Source of the DNA: Trifolium pratense
Taxonomy: Eukaryota > Streptophyta > Magnoliopsida > Fabales > Fabaceae
Direction of reading: 5' to 3'
Assembly (NCBI RefSeq): GCF_020283565.1
Contig: NC_060064.1
Span: 16,016,337 to 16,080,336 of the forward strand
Length of the DNA stretch: 64,000 bases
Part shown: positions 30,301 through 40,940 of the stretch, piece after piece
Position numbering within the stretch: position 1 is the first letter of the stretch
Layout: each line of letters opens with the position of its first letter
The notes under the pieces: generated by a model
Told to the model about the DNA's origin: nothing
What the model saw: the letters and a program-made list of their open reading frames with translations, nothing else
Database searches by the model: none
Made by a program: the position numbers and the translations under genes

Positions 30301-33300
30301 CACAATTGCTTGATTTTGGCCCCCCACATTTCAATTGCTTGATTTTAACCCTATAAGTTTCACAATTGCTTGATTTTAGCCCTCCAAGTTTCAATTGCTC
30401 GATTTTGGCCCCCAAGTTTACCCCATTTTGCATTTCCTAGTCCCCCGTTGACTTTTTTGACTAGGACAGAATGGTCAAGACGGAAGGCCTGAGAGTAATT
30501 TTCCCCTAGACAGATGTAAGAATTTATGACACGGGCCCGCAAAATGAAATAGTAGTAGTTTTTTTTTTTGACTAAGAAATAGTAGTAGATATACGACAAC
30601 AAATAATTAAATATATTATTTAGGCTTAAATACAGTTTTGGCCCCCAAGTTTCACAATTGCTTGATTTTGGCCCCCACATTTCAATTGCTTGATTTTAAC
30701 CCTATAAGTTTCACAATTGCTTGATTTTAGCCCTCCAAATTTCAATTGCTCGATTTTGGCCCCAAGTTTACCCCATTTTGCATTTCCTAGTCCCCCGTTG
30801 ACACGGGCCCGCAAAATGAAATAGTAGTAGTTTTTTTTTTGACTAAGAAATAGTAGTAGATATACGACAACAAATAATTAAATATATTATTTAGGCTTAA
30901 ATGCAGTTTTGGCCCCCAAGTTTCACAATTGCTTGATTTTGGCCCCCCACATTTCAATTGCTTGATTTTAACCCTATAAGTTTCACAATTGCTTGATTTT
31001 AGCCCTCCAAGTTTCAATTGCTCGATTTTGGCCCCCAAGTTTACCCCATTTTGCATTTCCTAATCCCCCGTTGACTTTTTTGACTAAAATTTGCTTATGT
31101 GACATTTTAAAAAAAATTAAAAATATGTTTTAATTAAAAAAATTAAAAAATAATAATATTTGCTTTTATAAAAATGTATTAAAAATTGTTTTTTTTAATA
31201 AAAGGTTTAATAATTATTTTTTATTTTAAAAAAAGTTTACAAAGTTTTTAAAAAATAGTTCATAAAATGTTTTTTTTTTTTACTTTTTTATATAACAAAA
31301 TTATTTTAAAAACTACATATAATAAGAAAAATATTTTATAATTTAGTTTTAAAAAACAATTTGTAATTTATTTATTTATTTTTAAATACTTATTTATTTT
31401 AAAATGCTACATAACCAATTTTTAATCAAAATATTCAACGGGGGGCTAGCAAATACAAAAGGGGTTAATTAAACTTGGGGGGCCAAAATCGAGCAATTGA
31501 AACTTGGAGGGCTAAAACAAGTAATTGTGAAACTTAGGGGGTTAAAATCAAGCAATTGAAACGTAGGGGGCCAAAATCAAGCAATTGTGAAACTTGAGGG
31601 GCCAAAACTGCATTTAAGCCTATTATTTATTCAAAGGAGTTGCTAATTTACACTTACCTAAAAACATTAAGGTATAAATTAGCAATGAGTATCTTATCGT
31701 ATACAAATACTAGATAAATGATAGTTTGGTAATTTAATTTTAAAATAAAAAACATTAGCTAATGGTTTTCTTAATTGCCCCAAAATTAACCTAGTACTTT
31801 CTCCGTTTTTTGTTTTCAAACTGGGGATTTGCAAACACTTTTTTTTGGTAGAGGGAGTTGCAAACTCTAGCACCATTGGCACCTTGCATGGTGAATATTA
31901 TTAATTATATAATTACAACAACTATAAATTCCAAAGGAAAAAAAAAGAAGCCAATGTAACATTTATATGAACACGGTGATTTTTTGGATTAAAATAAAGC
32001 GCAATGATTTTTTTGTTCTCACAGTGATTTGTTTTGATCAAAGAGAGAAAAAAATTAAAGTTGAAATTTGAATCGGACATGTTTTGTTAGGTGGTCATTT
32101 TTGTTTTATAAGGTTGTTATTGGTTTCTTTAAATTGTGCACACTATTTAATTAATTAAATTCACCAATCTACCTTCAGGTTTTTAGCAATGGATGCACAC
32201 TATTAAGGTTTTTTTGTCCAATTAGAAGAGGGTTTTAGCAATTGCAAATAAGGTGTAAATTAGCAATACGCACATCTTCTAATTGGGGAAAAAAACCTTG
32301 ATAGTTTACATCCATTGCTAAAATATTGCAAAATTTTATATAATCTCAACTACAACTATAATTAATACTCTTCGTTTCAAAATAATCAATACTTAAAAAT
32401 TTGTTCGGTGTTGTTCTACCCTGTGATGTTCTATCAAGTAATTATCTTTTGCAGATCAAATAGACCCTTAAATTACTCTTATCATGTATTGGTATATCCA
32501 TTTTTACCATAAATGTACCTAAATTACTATTTACTAGTATTATTTATCTTATTGCAGTCATACCTTGCTCAAGAAGATTGTTTCTTAGGAACTCTAACAG
32601 TGAGAGAAACCCTCACATACTCTGCACATTTGAGACTTCCTGCAAACATGACCAAATTTGAAATTGATAATGTGGTAACAAAAACAATAGCTGAAATGGG
32701 TTTGGAAGACATTGAAGATAGTAGAATTGGGAATTGGCATTTGAGAGGCATAAGTAATGGAGAGAAAAGAAGACTTAGCATAGGAATTGAGCTATTAACA
32801 CAACCTCAAATAATGTTTCTTGATGAACCAACTAGTGGATTGGACAGTGCAGCTGCTTTCTATGTTGTTTCATCTCTTAGAAGAATAGCTCATGATGGAA
32901 GAATTGTTATCTTTTCTATTCATCAACCAAGTGATGAAGTTTTCAATCTCTTTGATGATCTCATTATTCTTGCAGGAGGTGAAACTGTTTATTTTGGAGA
33001 AATCACCATGGCACTAAAGGTGAAATTAAAAATAATTTCTAAAATTTACCACTACTTTCAATAAAAAGCTAGCTAACTGTACAAAATCACCATTTAATTT
33101 TTGATTTAGAGACAAATATTTTTTGACCCCCTAATTTTCACAAACTTGTGATTTTACCCATAATTTTCATAATAGCACTTTTAGACCTCTAACCTTCATA
33201 ATAGCACTTTTAGCCCACGAACTTTAACAATTTTAGCATGTCTTGACACATGGACAATGACTTGCATGGCACGTCAGCATACGTGGCAAGACATGTTGAC

Positions 33301-36219
33301 GTGGTATATGAGTCATTGTCCCTACGTGTGTTGAATTGGTTAAAATCAATGCGGGGTCAATCTTTTGCAAAATGGACTAAAATTAGGAGGCCAATAGTGC
33401 TATTGTGAAAGTTATGGGGATAAAATCGCAAGTTTGTGAAAGTTAGGGGTCAAAAGTGCAATTTAGCCTAGATAATATTTTGTAGTGGTGGTATTTTATG
33501 ATATTGCTTAACTCTCTTCTTCCAATCCAGTTCTTTGCTGATGCAGGGTTTCCTTGTCCAACAAGAAAAAACCCTCCCGAGCACTTCCTTCGCTGTGTTC
33601 GCCCAGAGTTTGATAGTGTTGCAACCTTTATACAATCTAAAAATGTCAGTGTTAGTTGATTAATTACATATATAACTCATCCAAATTTGTTTCAATATTT
33701 TTCTTTTATTTTCATTTTGAGATATTGGTTGCAAATTTGTATTTAGGAAGCCTCGTCATCATGGAATTCCCAAATTAATATGACAACAGAAAAGATTAAA
33801 TTTAAGCTTCTACAGAACTACAAGAACTCCATGCATTCAGCAAATACAAAGAAAAAAATAAGACAAATCAAATTAAGGGTAAGTCAATTTATTACATGCC
33901 TTAAAAAAAAGGGCTAAGTTGCACTTTCGACCTCATAACTTTAATTATAGCAGTTTTGGCCCCTAACTTTAACCCATTTTGCAAAATGTTGGCCCCCACT
34001 GATTTTGACCAAATCAAATCATCGCACACGTGGACAGTGATTCACATGCCAGGTCAGCATGTCTTGCCACATATGTTGACGTGGTATGTGAATCATTGTC
34101 CATATTGACGTGGTTGACATGGGATTCACTTCCCAAAAGTGCTACATATTAACCATATCAAATTTCTGTTGCAATTATGAGATATTAGGCTCATTTCATG
34201 AACATGAGTCCATTTAGAATTGAGTGAATCGTCATCTTAGTACTTGAAATTCCTGAAATAATCATTGAAATTGAAATCTTCTATCATAGTAGTTTCTTTT
34301 AGAAAAGTTCATGGTCCACCCAAAAAGACTAATATGATTGAAGATTTTCAATTTTATATATTATAGATACCAGAATATCCAATGCTTACAATTTCAGGGA
34401 TTAAATTGATAATTCACTCATTTGGATCACTAAAATTTAGCTCGATTATATTGATTTAAGACGTATATGTTTGCAGGAAGAAATTTTCATTGGAAGGACA
34501 CATACAAGTAGGTTGAAGCAATTATGCATACTGACAAGTAGATCATTCCTAAATATGATCAGAGACATTGGTTACTACTGGTTGCGAATTTTATTCTTTA
34601 TCTTGGCATCAGTAAATGCTGGTTATATTTATTACAACATAGGATCAAGTAATGCAGCAATCTTATCAAAAGGCAAGTTTTATGGATTTGTCTATGGCTT
34701 CATGATTTTCATCTGTGTAGGAGCCTTACCCTTTTACCTCGAGGAATTGAAGGTACGCAGAGCATCATAGTGATGCTTTTGCATGCTATTTAAGGTTTAG
34801 TTACACATATAGTCCTTGCAAATATAGCGAATTTTGATTTTAGTCTCTGTAAAACCAGGTCTTCAAACGTGAAAGATTTGGGAGGCATTATGGGGAGGAC
34901 ATGTATGTACTGTCACATTTCCTCTCATCATTACCTTTTGTCCTTGCAACTTCACTCTCTTCAGGAACAATACTTTTCTATATGGTGAAATTTCATGAAG
35001 GATTCTCTCATTACTGCTATTTTAGCATGAACCTGTTCTTATGCATTTCTGTGGCAGAAGGCTGCATGTTATTTGTTGCAGCACTTGTGTCCAATCAATT
35101 AGTAACCATAGTAACAGCTGCTGGTGTAACTGTAAGCAAATATTCATTTAAAATACTCCTTACATAATCTTATTAGCATAAAGTAGAAATCTTATGATGC
35201 ATTTCATACAGGTATTTATGTTGATGCCATCTAGTATATTCAGAAGGCTAACTGACCTTCCAAAATTCTTCTGGCGCTACCCGATGTCTTACATTAGCTA
35301 CATTGCATGGTCAGTACAGGTAAAATATTAGCTACTTCTGATGAGAATATAATTTTGAGTGTCTCGTATTGAATGAGATATGATTTTAAAATATGTTTAT
35401 AAGCAGGAGTCGTCCTTCACTTTACAAGTCAGTTTTTAGGGGTAAGTTAAGTGTTGAGCCAACTTTCTAGACTAACAACTAATCCTAACTAATTATATTC
35501 TTGCTTTAAAAAAAACTAATTCTTGCTTTTAAAAAAAAAAAAACTAATTATATTATCAACTGTAAGTTCAACACAAATTAGAATATGCATCAGAGTCTAT
35601 CAAAGATCCGTTGAACCATCCGATATTGGGTCGCTTGGGTCACACTCCAAATGTGTTTATATAAGTGCGAAAGATCTCTCACCTTACAAGACAGATTTGT
35701 AGAATTAAATTCGGCTAAATGAGGGTAAATGGTTTAGTGTATCACAAGAAATGCCAATTTTAGGGAATTTATCTGTATTAACTCTACAAAGGTAAAATGC
35801 ATCATTTCATATGTTTGACATGAACTATTTGGACTAGATGTTAATGATGTTTTTTTTAACATGAAACTTAGGGGCAGTTGAAGAATGACATGATTGGACT
35901 AGAATTTGAACCACTAGTGGCAGGGGATGCTAAGCTAAAGGGAGAAGTGATGCTTCAAGATACATTTGGAATTCAAACAGATTATTCAAAATGGTGGGAC
36001 TTAGCAGCTCTTGTCTTCTTATTAATATCTTATAGATTTCTGTTTTTCTTGGCTCTTAAGCACAAGGAGAGAGCTTCTTCACTATTACAAACCACAAGGG
36101 CTTACTTGGACATTTTACTCACAAGAACCCCTTTGAAGGACACCAATGTTTCTTCTAGGAGACACCAACCCCTCTATCCTTTGTCAGCTCAGGAGGGTCT
36201 TTCCTCTCCCATGTCTTAG
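26405..36219 (+). CDS. ABC transporter G family half transporter (ABCG11/12/15-like), nine exons, 671 aa
   Basis: Exons: 26405-26624, 29492-29574, 32558-33019, 33531-33644, 33747-33878, 34477-34752, 34859-35131, 35212-35319, 35872-36219. All borders are GT-AG and the frame stays open. The nucleotide-binding domain comes first: Walker [10 protein letters not shown] (59-67), Q-loop Q106 in LAQED, signature ISNGEKRR (166-173), Walker B with [14 protein letters not shown] (186-199), H-loop H223 in FSIHQPS. The ABC2 membrane domain starts near residue 400 ([20 protein letters not shown]) with about six helices, and [15 protein letters not shown] before the last exon. Order NBD-TMD and length fit plant half transporters (WBC type) of the cuticle-lipid exporting clade, acting as dimers at the plasma membrane; substrate cannot be read here. 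The signature has N where most have G (ISGGE). Introns 1 and 2 (2.9 and 3.0 kb) are filled with MITEs. A truncated paralogue lies at 1.6-4.1 kb. Confidence 0.93.
27274..27315. repeat. (TA)n microsatellite in ABCG intron 1
   Basis: An uninterrupted AT/TA run of about 42 bp. Confidence 0.9.
27440..27823. mobile_element. Foldback MITE in ABCG intron 1
   Basis: The left end GGGATATGTTGATTCTAGG pairs with the right end (GGGATCCGTTGACTCTAGG on the minus strand). The arms continue through AGTAAGT...CATTGACTTACT, the 'CGATATCGG' block and the 'CCAACCGTT' block to the centre near 27630. About 384 bp. The similar small open frames in each arm (27372-27563 minus, 27706-27924 plus) are mirror images and not genes. 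Confidence 0.85.
27824..29491. other. Remainder of ABCG intron 1
   Basis: AT-rich intron. Around 28280-28720 the composition is more balanced, with chance open frames on both strands (28230-28478 plus, 28375-28713 minus) that show no domain; it may be a degraded element fragment (a 'cttgtgccgagagagactacaaagag'-like patch). Confidence 0.5.
29825..31621. mobile_element. TIR element with left end amplified four times, in ABCG intron 2
   Basis: The left end AGGCTTAAATACAGTTTTGG occurs at 29998, 30270, 30622 and 30893. The matching inverted right end (CCAAAACTGCATTTAAGCCT) occurs once, ending at 31621. ATTATTT abuts the first left end and the right end, fitting a target duplication. The copies alternate at ~272 and ~352 bp, forming a two-copy repeat of ~624 bp (29.85-30.47 and 30.47-31.09 kb) that includes DNA from outside the left end (the ACACGGGCCCGC patch). 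So flank plus left end were duplicated in tandem after insertion. The minus-strand frames here (repeated IKQLKCGG) are repeat translation. Confidence 0.85.
32180..32324. mobile_element. Small foldback MITE in ABCG intron 2
   Basis: TTTTAGCAATGGATGCACAC and TCCATTGCTAAAA are inverted ends; the arms continue with AAGGTTTTTTTGTCCAATTA / AATTGGGGAAAAAAACCTT. About 145 bp. Confidence 0.8.
33113..33466. mobile_element. Foldback MITE in ABCG intron 3
   Basis: The left arm (TTTTTTGACCCCCTAATTTTCA, AACTTGTGATTTTACCC) pairs with the right arm (GATAAAATCGCAAGTTTGTG, AAAGTTAGGGGTCAAAAGTG). The centre holds GTGGCAAGACATGTTGACG. Together the element makes up most of the intron. Confidence 0.8.
33905..34145. 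mobile_element. Partial copy of the same MITE family in ABCG intron 5
   Basis: Begins GGGCTAAGTTGCACTTTCGA and carries the same central words (CAGGTCAGCATGTCTTGCCA, TGTTGACGTGGTATGTGAA) as the intron 3 element. The right arm is missing. Confidence 0.65.
35320..35871. other. ABCG intron 8
   Basis: AT-rich intron. 35590-35710 carries a 'gtcgcttgggtcacactccaaatgtg...aagatctctcaccttacaag' patch akin to 60.7-61.0 kb, so it is a piece of a dispersed repeat. Confidence 0.5.
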
Positions 36220-36897
36220 CTCTTGCTTTTCCTCTTCCTATTTACACTTACATAGTGCCATATGTGTTAGCAACAACGCATCGATCTTTCGCAGTAAGTA
36301 AAAGATCTTTCGCAGTTGTATCAAATGTATTAGAATTATGATAGTAAATTATTGCAGATAGAGTGACTATACATTGTCACTTACATAGTGCCATATGTGT
36401 TAGCAACAACGCAAAGTTTCCATTCTGCTTATTTGCATAGTATAAGAGGAAATAATTAAAATTTATTATTATTATTATTGATATAATAATTTTTCTTTTC
36501 TAGCTTTTATTATTTGTGAGTGTGCTTAAATCCAAATTATTTGAATGCTACAAGTCATGTATGTTTAATAATTTTTGTAAACTCTGGACCAGTGGATTGC
36601 TATACTATGAGCTAAACCTGACTTTTATACAAAGCTGATCGATCTATCGCAGTTGTGTAGGTAATTTTCGCTCCAGTCAACTTTCGCAGGCCTGCTGTGA
36701 TTGGCTTATTTGAGCTTAGTTTATCTACTGGCATAAGCATTGGTGTCAGTGTTTCGGAGAACTCTTGAAAATAGCTTATGACATGTCCATAAACTATTTT
36801 CAGCTTATTTTCATAAGCTTTCCATGACATGTTAAGAATAGTGAAAATAAAGATTAAGCCAATCACTTTGTTACAAGCTAAGTTGGTTTATGACAGT
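36220..36897. other. 3' flank of ABCG gene with small duplications
   Basis: CACTTACATAGTGCCATATG plus 15 following bases occurs at 36244 and again at 36378. 36740-36850 holds an 'aaaatagcttatgacatg...cagcttattttcataagc' repeat that recurs partly at 38300-38420, a common legume foldback fragment. Confidence 0.55.
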
Positions 36898-37476
36898 TGT
36901 TAGCCAACCGAAATGGTTAGAAGGTAGTTAAGATGTATTAGGAGATCATTGGTGACACACATAGTCTATATAAGCGTGTATGGTTGTTTTGTAAACTTAG
37001 ATTTGTGATCAATGAAACTTTTGCCTTGCCGGCGCCGCACCTATTCTGCGCCCATTTTCTGTTTCATGGTGCTAGATTTCTGGTTTTCATATGGTATCAT
37101 CGATCTATGATCAAAGCTTCATCTTCTCCGCTGCATCCCTCACAAAGGTTATCAAAATGATACCTTAAACCCCTATTTCATGCACCCCAATGAAAACCCT
37201 GCATTGGTTCTTATCACTCCCTTGTTCAATGGTGGTAATTATTATTCTTGGTTACGTTCAATGATTGTATGTTTACGCTCCAAGAATAAGCTTCACTTCA
37301 TCAATGACACAAAAGATTGCGACTCTCTAGCATGGGACGGGTTTAACACGATGATCATGGCTTGGATCAACAACTCTGTGGATCCAGAAATTTCTCAAAG
37401 TATCCTTTGGATGGATAAGGCATTTGAAATCTAGAAAGCATTGAAAGGTGTTTCTATCGATGAATCTGAAAAGTGA
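36898..37476 (+). pseudogene. Copia retrotransposon 5' remnant (LTR plus broken gag)
   Basis: 36898-37066 looks like an LTR (TGTTAGCCAACC...TTTCA) with TATATAAG near 36967, followed by TGGTGCTAG. From ~37155 a copia Gag_3-type start can be read: MHPNENPALVLITPLFNGGN, YYSWLRSMIVCLRSKNKLHF, NSVDPEISQSILWMDKAFEI. A stop replaces the Trp of EIWK at 37432, a second stop follows after SIDESEK, and homology ends. No 3' LTR is found nearby. Dead remnant. Confidence 0.8.
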
Positions 37477-38486
37477 ACTTTTGCTTATAATTAAGGATTG
37501 TTAGTTGAAGATCACATCATGATATGTCTACAACTCTCATCAAGAGACAATTGTTAAATTCATGTTTAGTTTGGATTGTAATCCAATATCTATTGCTGTA
37601 GGAGTTGGAGTTGGAGTGTGTGCTAGATTGTTCATCGAAAAATTGATGTATTTGACATTATGAACCAAATATATCAGTATCTCCAATTAATCTAAAAAGT
37701 GATTTTTTTGCTTATAGCAGTGTCCGGTGGGAGTACCTTCTATGAGAATAATTTTACTACTTTATGAATGTTAAATGTGGTGTGAATTAAGCACATGTAA
37801 CTTCACACCAGAATTAATATTTATTCGGACCCCCGAATCAGATTAAACGGTGAAAATAAAAAAATATAAAAAATTAACATTTATTTTAGCTAAAAATGTA
37901 TGGTTCTACTTGACGTTATATATTGTAGCTTTTTAAAAATTGAATTAATTTTGTGTTTAGAATTAATTTTACTTGAAATTATAAATTATAACTTCTAATT
38001 TTATAATTAATTTTTACATTCAAATTTTTTTGTTCAAATTACTTTTACATAAATGTATCAAAATATAAATAATTTTATCTTTAACTCAATTTTATAGAAT
38101 TAAATCATCAATTCACTCAAAAATTAATTTTCACCGGATAATTAAATTGAATAGTATTTTCCTAAAAATAAAAAAGGGTAACGTGTAGTGCAACGTTTTT
38201 CCCATTCTACACCTACCTGCAAGTGCAACATTTTCCTCATCTCTTTCACTATGTATATAGCAATAGATGAAATGAAGTTAAATTGTTTTAATTTATGTTA
38301 TGAGCTGTTTTATAAGCTATATTGGAGAACTTATGAAAATAAGCTGAAAACACCGTGTGAAAATTATCATTAGCTGTTTTTATAAGTTCTCCCGTGCAGC
38401 CTCACAAAACTTATGCCAATAGATAAACTCAAATAAGTCAATCCAAACAGACCCTGTTGGTACTACATCATGATTTATTTGGATAG
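37477..38486. other. Intergenic AT-rich DNA
   Basis: Nothing coding recognised. 38290-38450 carries the 'aagctgttttataagct...gaaaataagctgaaaac' repeat fragment, probably a hAT-like MITE piece. Confidence 0.5.
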
Positions 38487-38728
38487 TTGTTCTTTAATCT
38501 CGTTTCTTTATTTTGCAGCACTGTCAGGGATCCTTATCTGGAAGAACTTCCAGAGCTACTCACTGGTACTACATCTTTTGTTGCCAAAATCTGTCCTTAT
38601 ATTGTACCATATTTCATTGTTCTGATTTTGTTCCGACTCCTTTTATGTATGTGTGAAATTTTTGTTTTCACTTCTGCAATGCTCTGCTTTTATTTATATA
38701 TGTGCTTGTCTCTGGAGGATATGATTGG
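38487..38728 (+). other. Exon-like segment of unknown origin
   Basis: A TTTTGCAG acceptor-like site at 38512-38519 is followed by an open frame reading TVRDPYLEELPELLTGTTSF and then a hydrophobic stretch (ICPYIVPYFIVLILFRLLLC). I do not recognise it. It lies directly before a duplicated ABCG exon fragment and may be a captured or duplicated exon. Confidence 0.3.
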
Positions 38729-38855
38729 AGAATGACATGATTGGACTTGAATTCGAACCACTAGTGGCAGGGGATGCTAAGCTAAAGGGAGAAGTGATGC
38801 TGCAAGAAACATTTGGAATTCCAACAGATTATTCAAAATGGTGGGACTTAGCAGC
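38729..38855 (+). pseudogene. Duplicated fragment of the last ABCG exon
   Basis: About 127 bp match the start of exon 9 of the intact ABCG gene (35881-36007) with roughly seven substitutions; it reads [20 protein letters not shown] then [20 protein letters not shown]. The match stops abruptly at GCAGC|CCGATAAAA, giving a stop. It lies 2.8 kb downstream of its parent and has no splice acceptor. Confidence 0.9.
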
Positions 38856-39778
38856 CCGATAAAATGACTCTTCTTTCTGATGAATTAAGTCAACTATCAA
38901 GTCGACAATTTCGTACCTGAATTCTATGATCAAACAGCCAGAAGAATAGAATCAGTAAGTTCAATTCAACTCCACTACGGGTCCGATTGGATTGACTCCA
39001 AAATAAGCCACAATCCAAACGAACCCTAGTGCTTTGTATTTAGGACTTTTTACTTCTTAATTTCATGAGACTGCATGGTTTTTGGTACACACAAAAATAT
39101 ATTTATGCCACATTCTTAATGTTTGCAGGTAAGAAGTAACCGTTCAGGTTGGAGGAAGTTGCTAAATTGTTGCCTTTAGCAATAGCACATATACGAGAGT
39201 TGTGAAGAAATTGGTTTGTAAGTTTCATCAGAATTGAAAGATACTTAGATACATGTTGATTAAATGCAAGTTCCACAAGTCTCAGAAGTACTTCACACAC
39301 AAGTTTGTTTCTACAAAGTACTACTTTGTAAATTTTTTAATGCATTTACAGAACATACTAGCTAGCTGTTTTAGATTTATTGAAGTAATCGACGACTGTG
39401 TTGATTTTATATTATCAACATATTGTAACATCGATTATGAACATATTGTGACATCGATTCCTAAGATTAGTAGTTGTAAATCTAATTTTCAAAAAATTTG
39501 CAGTCTTTATGCTGGAGTTGTTAGAAACAGAAATTCAAGGGCGCAGAACTAGTTAAATGAAAATATGATCTCAATAACGAAATTAAACAAAAACAGATAG
39601 ATATGTTAATCCGAGGTAAAAACTACATTCAAAACAAACTCAACATCCGTTTACATAAGCAGATCGAAAGACTTGTCTAACTTGTGCATCATAGACTTGA
39701 CCCTTATATACATATTGTGAAACCATGGATTCTGAATAAAAAGGTCTGTCCGTGCAAGGGCCTTACAATACAATAGCT
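38856..39778. other. Intergenic, nothing recognised
   Basis: AT-rich; the open frame at 39253-39552 has no domain features. Confidence 0.5.
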
Positions 39779-40819
39779 TTAATTTCTTTTACGTTTTCTA
39801 CCATTTTCATCAGAATTAGCTGAATCTGATGAATGAGAGCTCCTAGTGTCAGAATTTGAAACTTTTCCTGATGATGCTTGATCACCCTCGCTTTCTTCAT
39901 CTGATTCAATGTCTGAGCCACTTTCTTGATCTTCATCGCTTTCTTCATCGTCAAATATTAGGTCTTTCTTCATCCCCTCATAAAACTTTTCGTTCATGGC
40001 AAAATACGGATCAAGTTTAAATACATCAAGCGAAAACTCTGGATCAATGTCCTCGTCCAACGAGACTTCATGAGTTAACTTATCTTCGTCTTCCACAAAG
40101 TCTAATTCAGGCTGCCGATTGGCAGGATAAACTTGAAAATCACGTTTTCTTATAGCCAATAACTTTTTAATCATGAATTCAGCGTTTTTACCGAATCTAC
40201 CTTCATAAAGAATTCCGCAGAAAAGATCAAATACACCATAAAGCTTATTAGGTAAAACATCCTGCAACATTGAACCACATTCTACAAGAAAACGAACGGC
40301 GGTTGTAACCCTAAATTCACTAGGTTTTTCAAGCAAAACAGTGAGTATCTCTATAGCAATAATCCCATGAACAACTTTTTGATTCACCAAATGTGCTATA
40401 AACCTAACAGTATTAAGCAATTGAGGGTTATCATTCCTCTTATAAGCACTTTTGAATTGCCAAACAATTCTTCTGATAAAAAGTTGACCAACTTCAAAAA
40501 ATATAGAATTTACCAACGCAACGAGCGCAGCGAAGACATGGGTAAACTCAGGACGAGACATCTGCGATGTCAAAACCGATCTGCAAAAGATTCCTCTTCC
40601 GCGGATCAAGTTTAATTCCAACAAATCGAGAATTATATCTTTGATCTTTGCATTGCTGTTACTGTTAATCTTGTTGATGATTGTTGTAATGTTGTTTCTC
40701 AAAGAGTCCCAAGTTGATATCTGATAGAATGGTGAAGTCTTGTCATGAACGTTGTGATTAGAAGGTGAAACCGGAGACATGAAATCAGAAAAATATGAAC
40801 TTGTGATCAGCGGAGACAT
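39779..40819 (-). CDS. CWC22-like MIF4G protein, intronless and C-terminally short, 346 aa
   Basis: Residues ~35-220 match the MIF4G domain of pre-mRNA splicing factor CWC22: TWDSLRNNITTIINKINS, LNLIRGRGIFCRSVLTSQMS, FTHVFAALVALVNSIF, FIRRIVWQFKSAYKRNDNPQ, FIAHLVNQKVVHGIIAIEIL. The linker motif LTHEVSLDEDIDPEFSLDVF (~252-271) is also conserved. The MA3 domain that follows in full CWC22 is missing; the frame ends in an acidic serine-rich tail (DESEDEDQ...SSHSSDSANSDENGRKRKRN) with a basic end. CWC22 acts in the spliceosome and delivers eIF4A3 to form exon-junction complexes via MIF4G. The parental gene has introns, so this looks like a retrocopy that kept an open frame and gained a TATA box (40933-40940). 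It may compete with CWC22 for eIF4A3; this is inference. Confidence 0.88.
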   Translation of the reverse strand: MSPLITSSYFSDFMSPVSPSNHNVHDKTSPFYQISTWDSLRNNITTIINKINSNSNAKIKDIILDLLELNLIRGRGIFCRSVLTSQMSRPEFTHVFAALVALVNSIFFEVGQLFIRRIVWQFKSAYKRNDNPQLLNTVRFIAHLVNQKVVHGIIAIEILTVLLEKPSEFRVTTAVRFLVECGSMLQDVLPNKLYGVFDLFCGILYEGRFGKNAEFMIKKLLAIRKRDFQVYPANRQPELDFVEDEDKLTHEVSLDEDIDPEFSLDVFKLDPYFAMNEKFYEGMKKDLIFDDEESDEDQESGSDIESDEESEGDQASSGKVSNSDTRSSHSSDSANSDENGRKRKRN

Positions 40820-40932
40820 GATCGGAGAGATGATGATGAAATGAAAGAAGAAAACAGAAACAAAGCTGTGAAAGTGAATTGGGAATTAGGGTTTTCAAAG
40901 TAGCGTTAATCTTACAAAGTGATCTTTTAGTT

Positions 40933-40940
40933 CTTATATA
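40933..40940 (-). promoter_or_regulatory. TATA box of the CWC22-like gene
   Basis: TATATAAG on the minus strand, ~115 bp before the ATG at 40819. The leader contains 'AACCCTAATTCCCAATTC', a common plant 5'-leader word. Confidence 0.55.

Noticed and set aside
29852..31056. Several minus-strand frames repeating [17 protein letters not shown]
   Set aside because: Translation of the amplified left end of a TIR element; repeated in register with the 624-bp duplication.
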